Shown piece by piece: positions 1-12,558 of a stretch of 64,000 nucleotides of DNA; position 1 is the stretch's first letter; each line of letters starts with the position of its first letter. The position numbers and the translations under genes were made by a program. Below the pieces are notes generated by a model. That model was not told where the DNA came from and made no database searches. It saw only the letters and a program-made list of their open reading frames with translations. The DNA comes from Metallyticus violacea (lineage: Eukaryota > Arthropoda > Insecta > Mantodea > Metallyticidae), in assembly GCA_030762175.1 (NCBI GenBank), contig CM060841.1, positions 11,003,501 to 11,067,500 on the forward strand, written 5' to 3'.

Positions 1-233
1 CGAAATCGCTGCACAAACTTTTGTTTCTGGTAATCAAAGAACACACGAGAATTTGGCTCAAACGTTCACATGGCACTAAATTTATAATATTAACGTATGT
101 TATACAGACAGTACCAAAATGTATACACATTTCAAACAAAGAAAAAACTGTGTTAACGTAACAAAACTGAATTCATACAAACAGAAAATGGTGAGCACTA
201 ATCATCTTAGACTTTCACAGTTACAACAGTTGC

Positions 234-706
234 TCAATCATCGGCGTCGATACACTTCTGAGTACGTTGAACTACTGATTGAGCAACGTTTGCGAAAGTG
301 TCCTCAGCGATTGCAGCACATGTCGTTTCAATTTCTTCCCGAAGTGCTGTCAGTGTAACTGGTTTTCTACGTTATACAACATCCTTAAGAGTTCCCCATA
401 GATAGAAGTACAATGGAGTAAGATCCGGAGAACGCGGTGGAAACTCAATCGGACCTCTTCGTCCGATCCAGTGCTTTGGATGGTTCCTAGGATCCAGTGT
501 GCGCGGCTTGTTCCTGTGCGAGGTCTCCCAGATCTGCCCTTGTGAACATCGCATGCGGTACCATGAGTCTCAAATTTGTCTCGAATGCATGCAATTGTTA
601 CTCGCGTTGGCGGTTCTGTTCTATACACATGTCTCCATTGCCTTTGAACTTCAACAACATTCTCGGTTTTCCAATACCACTTCAAAATTTCTTTCCGCTG
701 TTCAAA
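234..706 (-). pseudogene. Broken transposase of copy 1 (HTH plus C-terminal end)
   Basis: The minus-strand frame reads an N-terminal helix-turn-helix region (LSFEQRKEILKWYWKTENVV, continuing with RQWRHVYRTEPPTRVTI) that matches the DUF4817-type DNA-binding domain of insect transposases. It runs into a GRSGRPRTGTS linker and then jumps by internal deletion to the end of the catalytic domain (HWIGRRG, SPDLTPLYFYLWGTLKDVV) and the C-terminus, ending near NVAQSVVQRTQKCIDADD. The expected start Met has become ATC and is followed by a stop. The last catalytic Asp, usual in PLDFYLWG, is Tyr. Frameshifts separate the pieces. It cannot produce an active enzyme. Confidence 0.75.
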
Positions 707-731
707 CGATAATCATGACTCGATTTTTTGT

Positions 732-873
732 AGCAACGCTAGCATAACGTAATGTGAGTAACATCTGTTTATAGAACATCGTGGGATAATCTTGGTTTCA
801 TTTGTTTATTGTTGATTTACCTGTCTGGTAACAACGCTATCATAATGTGAGTCACATCTGTTTACAGAACATC
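732..873. repeat. Two subterminal direct repeats in transposon copy 1
   Basis: Two ~45-bp units near 732-780 and 829-873 share an AACGCTA-CATAA-GTAATGTGAGT core followed by ACATCTGTTTA(C/T)AGAACATC. The same two units occur inverted in the sister element at about 3815-3960. Such subterminal repeats are often transposase-binding sites; that role here is inference. Confidence 0.6.
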
Positions 874-959
874 ATACTACACATTACTGTTGTTTTTTGG
901 TTCAACTTTGAAATACATTAAATAGATATCTACTGTGAAATTGTGTACACATTTTTTGG

Positions 960-3218
<2,259 letters not shown>

Positions 3219-3222
3219 TAAT

Positions 3223-3655
3223 TATTTACTTCACAAAAATTCTGTAAAATTACTGGAAATTGGCCATTGTTTGCCTTATGTGTCCTGAAGCCAAAACTTT
3301 GTTTCATAAAAATTCTGTAACACTGCTTAAAACTGGTCAAAAGTTCGCTTTGTGTTTTCAGAAGTCAGATTATTTACTTCATAAAAGCATTGTAAATCTC
3401 CTTAAAATATACCATTGTTTTCTCTGTCTCCAAAATCTAGATAATTTACTTTATAAAAATTGTATAAACCTCCTTAAAATATACTTACTAGTAGTTTGCT
3501 CTGTTTCAAAAATCCAGACTATTTACTTCACAAAAGTTCTGTAAACCTTCATGAAATCGGTCAATATTCGCTCTCATTTCCCAAAATTCAAATTATTTAC
3601 TTCAAAAAAATCTGTAAACTATCCTGAAATCGGAAAATATTTCTGAAATCATTTA
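3223..3655. repeat. Degenerate tandem array, ~72-77 bp units, six copies
   Basis: Six diverged units each begin with TATTTACTTCA(C/T)AAAA or a variant and continue with TTCTGTAAA, a CCTTAAAAT-like stretch, and end with a CAAAAT-CAGA-like segment. The TTCA anchor recurs near 3230, 3303, 3378, 3450, 3527 and 3601, giving spacings of 73, 75, 72, 77 and 74 bp. Three of the periods are or are close to multiples of three, so one frame shows a repeated peptide pattern (LLHKN-LLK). This is better read as a minisatellite than as a gene. Confidence 0.85.
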
Positions 3656-3734
3656 AGTCATGGCTGCGAAGATTAATGCGTCATTATACCCTTTGTCTAA
3701 TCGCGAATTGCGTACGGTAATATAGCAAGGGAGC

Positions 3735-4558
3735 CCAAAGTGTATACACATTATCACAGTAGATATCTATTTAATATATTTCAAAGTATGACCGAAAAAC
3801 AACAGTAATGTGTAGTTTGATTTCTGTAAACAGATGTGACTCATATATATTATGATAGCCTTGTTACGTGACAGATAATTCAACAATGAACAAATGAAGC
3901 CAAATTATCGTACGATGTTCTGTAAACAGATGTGACTCACATTACGTTAGGCCTAGCGTTGCTACAACAAAATGGATCCAAGATTATCGTTTAAACAGCG
4001 GTAAGCAATTTTGAAGTGGTATTGGAAAACCGAGAATGAAGTTCAAAGGCAATGGAGACGTGTGTACAGAACAGAACCGCCAGCGCGAGTAACAATTGCA
4101 CGCATTCGAGACAAATTTGATACTCATGGTACCGAATGCAACAGGATGGTGCACCACCACATTACCACCGAGCTGTACGTGCGTACCTTGAGGACAATAT
4201 TTCAAGGCACTGGAAAGGACGAAGAGGCCCTATTGAGTTTCCAAGCGTTCTTCGGACCTAACCTATGGGGAACTCTTAAGGATGTTGTATACCGTAGAAA
4301 ACCAGCAACACTGACAGCACTTCGGGAAGAAGTTGAAACGGCATGTGCTGCAATCGCTGAGGACACTTTCGCAAACGTTGCTCAATCAGTAGTTCAACGT
4401 ACTCAGAAGTGTATCGACACCGATGTCCACATTTTGAGCAACTGTTGTAACTGTAAAATTCTAAGATGATTAGTGCTCTTCGTTTTCTGTTTGTGTGAAT
4501 TCAGTTTTATTATTTTAACACAGATTTTTCTTTGCTTGAAGTGTGTATACATTTTTGG
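3735..4558 (+). mobile_element. DUF4817-type DD-D transposon, deleted copy 2
   Basis: Sister of the element at 114-959, inverted relative to it. The ends are CCAAAGTGTATACACA at the left and TGTGTATACATTTTTGG at the right. The inverted subterminal repeats near 3815-3960 are also shared. Its internal deletion joins the transposase at different points from copy 1, so the two copies were shortened independently. Confidence 0.75.
3972..4469 (+). pseudogene. Broken transposase of copy 2
   Basis: The frame starts MDPRLSFKQR then meets a stop, and resumes as LKWYWKTENEVQRQWRRVY plus RTEPPARVTIARIRDKFDTHG, the same helix-turn-helix region as in copy 1. After the THGTECN segment an internal deletion joins directly to the catalytic region, where a different frame reads QQDGAPPHYHRAVRAYLE, including the expected Asp of the QQDGAP motif. 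The tail is intact and in frame from LWGTLKDVVYRRKP to VVQRTQKCID. From 4011 a 152-codon frame stays open by luck across the junction. The middle of the protein, including the first catalytic Asp, is absent. Confidence 0.78.
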
Positions 4559-5721
4559 CGCTCTCTGTGTTTCTTAAACATGGAAGTATACAAAATATTC
4601 AAATAAATAATCCTAATATATTATTAATTGGTTATGTCATGTTTATTTCACTCTGCATAATGTAAATAAAATTTTAAAAGTTATAAGAATGCATCATAAA
4701 GTTCTGTTTTTGCTTTAAATTCTTAAATATTCTTTTAATTATCATTAGTTGAACGAAAAATAACAATTGCTGATGCACATGTGAAGTAGAACGCACGAAA
4801 GTTTTTGAGAGGGAAAAATGAAAACAAACGAAAGTGCTTCTCAGTAACTATTAATACTCAAGAATGTTTCATCTTGTCCACTACTTTCTAGCAACGTCGC
4901 ACCAATGCTTGCATTCAACTCACTTAGTTTAACCCGCATAGCAATCAAATTACCATTTTCCGGCTACCGATACAGAACAAGGGAAGGAATTGAAATGTGC
5001 AGAAACTGAATCACATGGTATGTCCTTGTTGAAAGAGTGAAGTAGCTATTACCATTCGTGTTCCGTGCAACACAACCCCCGAATTAAACGCTCCTTGCTA
5101 TCACTGAAATTACACGCGTTTTCGTGTTACCCGCAATTTGCGATGCTGTGAGCGTTTATCTTGTGAGATTGTTTCTCATACTTTTGCCAAAGAGAGTGTA
5201 TGAACTCTGGAGTTAGAGAAGTGTTTTCGTAGTTTCCTCACGCATTTTAATTGTATACGTTACACAGAACGCCCGCAGTTAGAAAATTGTAAAAATAACT
5301 GTGCATAGCAGGATAGACATTTTGATAAATACACGTGTAGCATTTTATTTTAACTAAATTTTCCTCGCCCTGAAATGGGTAACATAATTTAGAATACCAA
5401 CAGCCTCCGTGTCTCAATTAGTTGCTGTTGATTAATGAACTGCGTTGGATACAGAAGTCATTAGCAGTGAAGCTCTCCAATACTACGTTATCCAAGGTTG
5501 TTCTTCTAGATGTTGGCTGCCCATTTCTGTATAGGGATGATAACACAAGATATATCTTGGCGAAGGAAGAAAAACAACATTGAGATGTTTCATAAAGATA
5601 TCATGTGCAGTAGAAGTCGAATTTTGCAACTGACGATTTCACCTCGGGCATCCTGCATTATTTTTAGACTATTTTATAGGTTTTCGTATTTTGTTGCTTT
5701 TATTCTAGAATCATTTATTAC
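4559..5721. other. No gene recognised
   Basis: AT-rich sequence between two DNA transposons. No sustained coding frame, no tRNA-like box pair and no repeat family was recognised. Confidence 0.45.
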
Positions 5722-6028
5722 TTAAAGAGCCACTTGTATAAAGAGTTAACATGAGTTTAGGGCATTAAATTAACCATCAGTATCACATATGTTGGAAAAT
5801 TTGGTTGTATAAACATTAAACTAAGGTTGTTTCGTAGTAACATCAAATTAAATATAACTCCCCAAATTTCACAAGTTAAACCACTAACTAGAGTTTAGTA
5901 ACTGTTAAATAAAACATTTATCAGAGTAAAGAAGCATAACATCATTTATAAATAAAATAAAATGATGGTTCATGCTTAATTTAATTTCATATAGATTAAG
6001 TTTCTTCAACAACTGACAGAGTTGCATT

Positions 6029-6322
6029 TTGTGGGTTATGGTGGTGTAGGGGTAACTATATTTGCCTCCTAAACCCAAGATCGCGAGTTCAAACCAGCCA
6101 GGATCGATCGATTTTTTTCGGACGTAAAAATCCTAAGCATGGCTTCCTTCGGAAGGGAAGTAAAGCCGTGGGTCCCTTGTCGTACATTTACGGCATGATA
6201 AAGAACCTCAAGCCTGAAAGAAGAGACCTCTGAGCAAAATTTGTTGGCCGTTTCACGTCTTGAATTGAATGGGACGCTGATGACCTGAGGTGTTAAAGAA
6301 CGTTCGTAATTAAACCAAAACA
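6029..6322 (+). mobile_element. SINE-A (tRNA-derived), inside Harbinger copy 1
   Basis: The head carries pol III-like box A (GGTGTAGGGG) and box B (GAGTTCAAACC, degenerate), then the conserved body with GGCTTCCTTCGGAAGGGAAG and CGTACATTTACGGCA, and the tail ending near CGTTCGTAATTAAACC. The 13-bp flanks ACAGAGTTGCATT (6016-6028) and ACAGAGTTGCGTT (6323-6335) form a target duplication with one mismatch. The sister Harbinger copy is uninterrupted at this place, which confirms the insertion. Confidence 0.9.
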
Positions 6323-6369
6323 ACAGAGTTGCGTTCAATTGTAGATTATATTAGACTACCTTACAAGCG

Positions 6370-6830
6370 TATATTTTACAAATTTCCGATTATTCCGACA
6401 CATCTGATGATGAATTTCTCCATGCTCCTCCTGTATTTCACGAGAAAAAAAGCTGTTCCTAGAACTGGATGACAAACAAGTGAAAATGTCATTTCGCTTA
6501 GCAAAAGAGGTCGAAGAACTTGAATCCCCGATTACAATCACAAACTAATCAAAAGCATGCTTTGAATTCAATGTTCATAAAACTACTAACTTCAAGGTTC
6601 TTTGCAATATGGAACTTCCAAATAGTTACTGGAGATATATTTAAAGTGGAGAAAGAACGGCTCATACAACCAACTATAGAATTACTAGAGCTATCACAAC
6701 TCTGATACCTCAGTTCATTAAAATGCCAACCGAAGATAGCGATGCAAGGAAATTGATGCTACGCTTCTGTAACATTCGTGTATTTCCTGGAGTTTTAGAC
6801 ACATGCCCAATAGATGTCACCTGTATTTGG
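6370..6830 (+). pseudogene. HARBI1-like transposase remnant, copy 1
   Basis: Reads LQSQTNQKHALNSMFIKLLT then TSRFFAIWNFQIVTGDIFKV, matching the conserved region before the first catalytic Asp of HARBI1-type transposases (usually LRFLASGSFQ...GD..GV). Further on, in other frames, the pattern ...IKMPTEDSDARKLMLRFCNI resembles the IKMPT...FY.IARFP segment that precedes the first catalytic Asp (IDGTH). Stops and frameshifts break it, and the later part of the DDE domain is not found. Harbinger also needs a Myb/SANT partner protein; none is visible. The paired copy at 45.7-46.2 kb supports the reading. Confidence 0.7.
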
Positions 6831-7264
6831 ACCTGCATAGTGAAATTAAAACTAAATGGGATAAAGAGACCTATATAATGGAGCAAGGCATAAAACAGAG
6901 GTCGGGAATAGCATGACTTAGAATTTGAGGCTGGAAGGCACGTAAGGTTGTTGACGAGAACTGCAGGAGGATTTGCCCATTATTTTCGGAAACGAAGACC
7001 AGGCAAACATTTTCATTAAGTGTACACAGAAAGAAGATGCTAGGATAAAATTTCTTCCGAATTCATTTTTGATTTCTCGTAGGCGGAGGCTGGCATGTTG
7101 GTACTTAATTGTAAATAGACAAAACTGGCTAAACCTGAACATTGTCTTAAATCAAATACGTACTTTTAGGTACAAGGAATTTATATAAACATTGCACATA
7201 AAAATAAGAAATTTTATATGAATATCAGAATTATTGTACGTATGTCTGTTTCATGTATGTGTGT

Positions 7265-7555
7265 ATTGTTGTTGTGGTTGATTTGCTTTATTTACGGACG
7301 CTCTTTAACATCACAGGTCATCAGCGTCCCATTCTATTCAGGGCGTGAAACGGCCGACAAATTTTGCTCAGAGGCCTCTCTTTCAGGCTTGAGGTTCTTT
7401 TTCGTGCCGTAAATGTACGACACGGGACCCACGGCTTTACTTCCCTTCCGAAGGAAGCTATACTTAGGATTTTTACGCCCGAAAAAAAATCCTGGCCGGG
7501 ACGCGATCTTGGATTTAGGAGGCAAGTATGGTTACCACTACACCACCAGGACCGA
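7265..7555 (-). mobile_element. SINE-A, reverse, inside Harbinger copy 1
   Basis: Read on the minus strand it begins GTCGGTCCTGGTGGTGTAGT and has the whole body down to the GACGCTCTTTAACATC-type end (seen here in complement). The box B region is degenerate. The flanks CATGTATGTGTGT (7252-7264) and CATGTGTGTGTGT (7556-7568) look like a target duplication, although they are low-complexity. The insertion is in the 3' half of the Harbinger element. Confidence 0.88.
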
Positions 7556-7708
7556 CATGTGTGTGTGTGTGATTAGGGTTTTAAAAATATAGAATCTAAT
7601 TTAGGATAAGCAATATTCTGAGAATTCTTATACATGTGTTATTTAGTATGTTTAGAATTAATCTGTTTTTATACATTTAATTAATTTCCTGATATTTTAG
7701 CAACAGAT

Positions 7709-7736
7709 AATAATAATAATAATAATAATAATAATA
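7709..7736. repeat. (TAA)n microsatellite inside Harbinger copy 1
   Basis: About nine TAA units. They lie at the same internal position as the long (ATT)n tract at 45511-45572 in the inverted Harbinger copy, so the tract came with the transposon. Confidence 0.9.
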
Positions 7737-8269
7737 TCATTCTCCCGTTTGCTAAAATTTGCCGCTCGCATTCACTTTGACTTTTCCTTATCCATGCTTG
7801 AAATCACATTAGGAAAAAACACATGTCTAGGAGGCAGGAAAACGGAATAACTATTGATTTTCTTAGGTTAAACAGTTGGACATCAATTCGCTCTAAACAG
7901 GAATTTCCCTATTATTTCGCGATGTCACAGATTGGGGGTTATGTAATCTGAGGCTATTTTTGTACATCAGAAATAATGACTAACTTTTAGCTGCTTTTTA
8001 AATTACAGTTAAAAGTAATCTCCAGTTAGCAACGTTTATACAATGGGCACTTAGTATTGATCTTATGTAGAGTTAAACTGACGTATAAGGATGTTTGAAA
8101 AGTTATCGGCTCCGACCATAGATAGCTATTCAATTAGTAAGATATTTGTTTTGTTTACTTGATATATCTGTCTTAAGCATTTGTTTGAAATATCAAGTCA
8201 CTGTTTCAAACAGTTTTCTAAAACAGACATGTTGTGGATAAAATTGAGTATCGTTCATCAATAAAAAGT

Positions 8270-8562
8270 CGGTCCTGGTGGTGTAGTGGTTACTATACTT
8301 GCCTCCTAAACCCAAGATCGCGGGTTCGAACCCGGCCAGGAGCGATGGATTTTTTCGGGGCGTAAAAATCCTAAGTTTGGCTTCCTTCGGAAGGGAAGTA
8401 AAGCCGTGGGTCCCGTGTCGTACATTTACGGCACGAAAAAGGACCTCAAGCCTGAAAGAGAGGCTCTGAGCAAAATTTGTCGGCCGTTTCACGCCCTGAG
8501 TTGAATGGGACGCTGATGACCTGAGATGTTAAAGAGCGTCCATAAATAAATCAATCAAAAAA
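8270..8562 (+). mobile_element. SINE-A, near-complete reference copy
   Basis: The clearest copy in the window. It starts CGGTCCTGGTGGTGTAGTGG, with box A TGGTGTAGTGG and a perfect box B GGTTCGAACCC, so the head is tRNA-like. The anticodon-region analogue reads CTTGCCTCCTAAACCC. The body and the tail (GAGCGTCCATAAATAAATC) follow. Flanks ATCAATAAAAAGT (8257-8269) and ATCGATAAAAGT (8563-8574) form a slightly diverged target duplication. It lies about 220 bp beyond the Harbinger end. Confidence 0.92.
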
Positions 8563-8574
8563 ATCGATAAAAGT

Positions 8575-9059
8575 TGTTGTAAAAAATGTTAATACTTATA
8601 GGAACATGTCACATTAATAGGAGTAAATGTTTTATGGGTCTCTTCTCTTTAATTTTCAACGATTTAAAAAATGCTGAATTTAAACATGGCCGTACCAGAT
8701 TTGAAAATGATTCGTGTAAAGGAGACATCCTAAAATGTCATTAAACAGATACGTATGTGATATGCACTAAGATGACTGGAGAGTTAAAAGTATGCGAAAT
8801 TGCTGTGGGTACCGGTAATTTTACGCAAAAATGAATTCGTATAAAAATGTCGGTACATTATCTGGAGCGTTTTAACAGCAACATAACTATTTTGTGCCTT
8901 GACATTATAACTGTGAATAATACACCATCACAGTCAAAACAGTGGACAGTTGCCGGTTGTTCGTCACCAAAGAATATCAAGTCCTCTGCCTGAAAAGCTA
9001 CGCCACAAGTCAATGTACTTATTGATTATCGTCAGAAGGGTAAAACCACTACTGGAGAT
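8575..9059. other. No gene recognised
   Basis: AT-rich, with stops in all frames. No repeat family recognised. Confidence 0.45.
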
Positions 9060-9600
9060 TAATATTTCTGTTTTTAAACCAAGTAGATTAATAAAATTTG
9101 TGAGAAAATAACATACTTTGCAGAAGAAAAAATATTAATTTGCATCAAAACAATGAATCTGCTAACGAAAGTGTTTAGTGGTGAGAAAATTGAGAGATTT
9201 GACTCCCTCTGATTTAGCCCCCAAATTCCTGGCTGGTCAGCGTTTTTCGTGAAATCAAGAGACATGGGAATATTTTTTAGACGGTGAAATGAGAACAGCG
9301 GGAAAAGTTCTACTGCTCTCGCACTTAATTCACTTGCTGTTAAGGAGCCATCTTTAAAGATATGTGTCCATTCTTCAGGGGGCTTATCGCTTATAGAGAG
9401 TTCCCAGTGTTTAAAGACTTCAGAACAGTGTTGTCATATCCTTGTGGATTTTTTCGACCAGTTATAAGTTTGTAGATATCAGGGTCAAAATCAAGTGGAT
9501 TTATTCTCACCAATGAAAGTTCTCTGAGGCGATATCACTATTTGTTCTACTTCTGTACGTTTTTCTAAATAGGTGACTTGGATTTCCAGTTTTCTTGTTG
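9060..9600 (-). pseudogene. Possible LINE RNase H remnant
   Basis: On the minus strand, frames separated by stops read PPEEWTHIFKDGSLTASELS then PLFSFHRLKNIP. The WTHI(F/Y)(T/K)DGS pattern is like the start of the RNase H domain in insect non-LTR retrotransposons, where the TDGS Asp is catalytic. Here Thr has become Lys but the Asp remains. Upstream pieces include DPDIYKLITGRKNPQG and LEIQVTYLEKRTE. No reverse transcriptase motif is visible nearby. This is a weak, motif-level reading, and an unrelated ancient repeat remains possible. Confidence 0.3.
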
Positions 9601-10888
9601 GAAGAGCCTTGTTTATACATCTGTGTTCTTGCAGTCTTATTGATTGTTCATGTTGGAAAACTGCATTTCTTCAAGTAATAAATAACTGGGTACTTTCTCA
9701 TAGCATCTATTGGTGTTGATTTGACTGTTCCAATTAAGAGTTAATTATGAAATTGATTTGAAGGCACTTGTAAAAGCGTGGAATACAGGTACAAGTCCTG
9801 TTTTGGTTCATATAAATTACAGATCATATGAACAACATATATTAAACTATTTACCTATTTACTTACAAAATACATTCATTGGTTACTTAGCCAATGGTTC
9901 TGAAAGTAGTTACCCACTGACCCAATGGTCAGTAAGGTGTTCTATATCCGCCGCAAATATGTTTGGTCACTGTCTTCCACCTCTTGCCCTTGTCTTAAGT
10001 ATTTTTCAGCAGCCCAAAGAGGGGCTTCAGTATGAGAAACCTAGATTATCAGCAATGGTTTAGCGGAGACGTTACAGGATATCGGCTGTTATGTGTGCCA
10101 TTTGAGTTTTGCTTTATCATGCAGCAAGCGAAATGTTATTTTATTGTACCAGGTTTTATGGAAAACCAGTGAAAACTTTAAAATATAACCTTGTGAAATC
10201 GAGTCTACATTCCTGACCAATGGGATGTCGTAGCGAGTCCTGTATTCAGACCGGAGGTAGACTTTGGAATTAATTCAAAACCTCGTGCTCTAAACATGTT
10301 GATATAAATTATTTTTATTGCCTACGTATAAATAACTTATTTCTAAAATTATAACATATACACCTACTTTTTAAACACCTGTAAATTAATCTAGCTTAAA
10401 TGATATTTTGTTTTTATATTTCGTTTCTTAATTAATTATTTTATAAATACTGAATTTCCTAGACCAATAGTTCTTTCCCCAAGAGTGCGAAAAAATAACG
10501 GTAATCACATTGTGTCAGAATATTCTTGCACAATATGGAATTAAATTAATGCTTGTTAAGATATTTTCTTTAACCAGCCTCTAATTAATTGTTCTATATT
10601 GGCATTTTAAAATACTTTTATCCAAATAATAGTAGGTGCTTTGTGGGCAAAAAATACTAATTTGTAACATAGAATAGAATAATGTTAAATGTAAAAAAAT
10701 TAAGTGCAATAGAACAGAATTTATTCCCCCTCAATTTTTCTATAATCACAATATAAAATATATGTAACAGAAATATTAGAACAAACTTTGGAACGAATTC
10801 CTTACATCAAACTGGAAATACCTGCTTTATGAGTTATTGTTGGAAAATAGTTTACTTATATATAGTATGATTTTTCCCTAGAGTTCTT
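9601..10888. other. No gene recognised
   Basis: AT-rich. A 101-codon open frame at 9758-10063 shows no family resemblance. I see no transposon ends. Confidence 0.4.
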
Positions 10889-10975
10889 TTTTTTTTTTTT
10901 TTTTTTTTTTGCGTAGTGTTTAACGCCCGTTTTTACTACTGAGGCGTCACAGGCGGTTTTTTCCCCTTGAGGAAA
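10889..10975 (-). mobile_element. SINE-C 3' fragment with poly-A tail
   Basis: On the minus strand the sequence reads the conserved SINE-C end (GCCTCAGTAGTAAAAACGGG, CGTTAAACACT) and then a run of 22 A (T at 10889-10910 on the plus strand). The tRNA-like head is missing, as expected of a 5'-truncated or decayed copy. Full copies are at 27440, 45051 and 54681. Confidence 0.7.
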
Positions 10976-11129
10976 CAGTATTTTCATTACATTCTGTATA
11001 ATGGCTGTGTTTAATTATACACAGTGAATTACATGGAACTAACACATTTCTTTCCGTCTTTTTTTTTTTTTTTCTTTATTTGGCTGGAAATTCACCCAAT
11101 GTCCCGAGTTTAATGTTCAAATAAGAGGA

Positions 11130-11868
11130 ATATTTGGGAGTTTTATTCCCTGTAATGAGATGTGCAGATGTTTATTCTTTATTGTTTATTATTGGCTTTT
11201 ATGTTTGGCAGCTGTTTTCATATTTTGTTATAGTCGCTGTGAAAATGCAGTTGACATTAAATCAGCGGCTCTTCCTTGTGAAGCAATACTGGATTACGAA
11301 TTCATTCGAAGGATATACCAGAAAGAGAGAGAGAAAATTAGTTTTTGCAATGCCTCCTAAAGAGGCAATAAGGCACTAGTAAACAAATTGAAAACAATTG
11401 GATCTCTGGTGAGTTAAAAAGCCAAATACTGTTCACTTTTTTACCATTCTGTGGACACTGCCAGACTTTAGTGGAGTTTGTTAGACCTGGATCATGAATA
11501 TTTTCAACAAGATGGTGCTACATGCCTCACAGCACACAATCCATGGCGCTAACTGAAAGGTTGTTTGACGACCGGGTAATCTCCAAGAACCTGTGGCCAC
11601 CGAGAGAGACCTCCTGACGTGACAACACCGGACTTCTTTCTATGGGGTTACTTAAAAGACAGAGTTTACGCCACACGCCCCCACATTGGACGATCCGTAA
11701 CACGTGTTGAGCTATGTCTTATGCAGGAGGAAGGACATTTTCATCACTTTCTATTAACTGTCAAAGATACTCTACATATGAGGAGTAATAAAGTTGTGAC
11801 TAGCATCATTCCATATAAAATAAAGAAGAAGTTTTTTGTTTTAGTTCTACTTAAATCACTCTGTATAA
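11130..11868 (+). pseudogene. DUF4817-type transposase relic, second family
   Basis: MQLTLNQRLFLVKQYWITNS (from about 11244) resembles the N-terminal helix-turn-helix of insect DUF4817-type transposases. After a frameshift, the MPPKEAIRH and KQIENNW pieces fit the rest of that domain. Further on the frame reads YFQQDGATCLTAHNPW, with the catalytic Asp of QQDGA, and then TTPDFFLWGYLKDRVYATRP, with the final Asp of the triad. Much of the middle is deleted. The end AATCACTCTGTA near 11853-11866 looks like a terminal repeat of this superfamily, but I found no matching left end. It belongs to a different subfamily from the pair at 0-5 kb. Confidence 0.72.
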
Positions 11869-11893
11869 ACAGAGCGTGCAATACCTAGGACAG

Positions 11894-11896
<3 letters not shown>

Positions 11897-11970
<74 letters not shown>
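11897..11970. repeat. (AAT)n microsatellite, ~24 units
   Basis: A long perfect AAT tract directly downstream of the transposase relic. Confidence 0.95.
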
Positions 11971-11971
<1 letters not shown>

Positions 11972-12410
11972 GTGATAGCATCATAAATCATCTGATCGTT
12001 CTGCATAAAAGTTTATACAGACACTCTTTAGAACCAGTCTATTTTAAAATTGGGATCAAGACTTCCTTTTGCTAATTTCTCCCTTTGACACAAGAAAAAT
12101 CAAAGCTCTGCCTCAACATTGCACTCGATCTAAGCAAAATTACGCTATTGCCTTTAGAACAACGCGAAATTTACACTCCATCAATAGAACGTTACATTTC
12201 GAGCATTTTCTATCGATGAACACAAATCTGATTTTTTTTTCCTCCCCCACAGTAGCAATGCCGATTCTAAATCCTAGCGACTAAATACCTTGGGACTATA
12301 AACTTTCTCCTTCCCTACTTCTCCGCATATAGCAAGATAAACTTGAATGTGCTGAAGGTGTTTTGAACAACTAGACAGAGAAACTCGTCATAATTATGCA
12401 GTTTGTTAAG
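11971..12410. other. No gene recognised
   Basis: AT-rich, with no supported coding frame. It separates the microsatellite from the mitochondrial insert. Confidence 0.4.
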
Positions 12411-12558
12411 TCTAGGGGAGCATCTAGAATTATACGAGCTATAAACTTCATCACAACAACAATTAATATAAAACCAGCATTCATAAACCTAACTCAAGTA
12501 CCATTATTTATTTGATCTGTTGGTATTACAGCTCTTCTTTTATTAATTGGTGATGCTC
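12411..12558 (+). pseudogene. cox1: NUMT: nuclear fragment of mitochondrial cox1
   Basis: With the invertebrate mitochondrial code (ATA=Met, TGA=Trp) the frame from 12438 reads AMNFITTTINMKPAFMNLTQ and continues VPLFIWSVGITALLLLI. This is the well-known cytochrome c oxidase subunit I segment in which INM(R/K)P...PLF(V/I)W(S/A)V.ITALLLLL is nearly invariant. The bases before it (GGAGCATCTAGAATTATACG, from 12417) align with the preceding LAGVSSI(L/M)GA codons with a few substitutions. In the standard code the Trp codon at the PLFIW position is a stop. Similarity ends abruptly after ~12555, where SLPVLAGAI should follow. The piece is about 145 bp, embedded in nuclear-type repeats, and has no function. 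Confidence 0.9.

Larger units (their letters stand above)
114..959 (-). mobile_element. DUF4817-type DD-D transposon, deleted copy 1
   Basis: A short DNA transposon bounded by imperfect terminal inverted repeats: CCAAAATGTATACACA at the left, and at the right a sequence whose reverse complement is CCAAAAAATGTGTACACA. The same ends, in the same arrangement, bound a second copy at 3735-4558 lying in the opposite orientation. The interior encodes the start and end of a transposase on the minus strand with the middle missing, so this is a non-autonomous deletion derivative of about 0.85 kb. No clean target duplication is visible. The family call rests on the helix-turn-helix N-terminus and the LWGTLKDVV segment, both known from insect Tc1/mariner-superfamily transposases. 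Confidence 0.75.
5725..8050 (+). mobile_element. PIF/Harbinger element, copy 1, with two nested SINEs
   Basis: Bounded by TTA on both sides (5722-5724 and 8051-8053), the 3-bp duplication typical of PIF/Harbinger. The ends are inverted repeats: GAGCCACTTGTATAAAGAG at the left and, reverse-complemented, GTGCCCATTGTATAAACG at the right. It shares long stretches with a second copy at 44905-46488: the left ~300 bp, the transposase remnant, the internal (TAA)n tract and the right ~400 bp. Two SINE-A insertions (6029-6322 and 7265-7555) with target duplications interrupt it. Without them the element is about 1.75 kb. Confidence 0.85.

Noticed and set aside
3260..3544. Repeat-containing protein of ~94 residues
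   Set aside because: The apparent peptide repeat comes from the ~75-bp tandem array; spacing of 72-77 bp shifts frame between units.
8271..8341. Possible tRNA gene (box A and perfect box B)
   Set aside because: The tRNA-like part is followed by a conserved SINE body and flanked by a target duplication, and it recurs many times; it is a SINE-A head, and the acceptor stem does not pair as in a functional tRNA.
9758..10063. 101-codon plus-strand frame
   Set aside because: Length is within chance expectation for this many frames, and no family resemblance was seen.
11134..11379. Start of an intact transposase at 11134
   Set aside because: The residues before MQLTLNQRLF do not match the family, and stops and shifts follow; only relic segments are supported.
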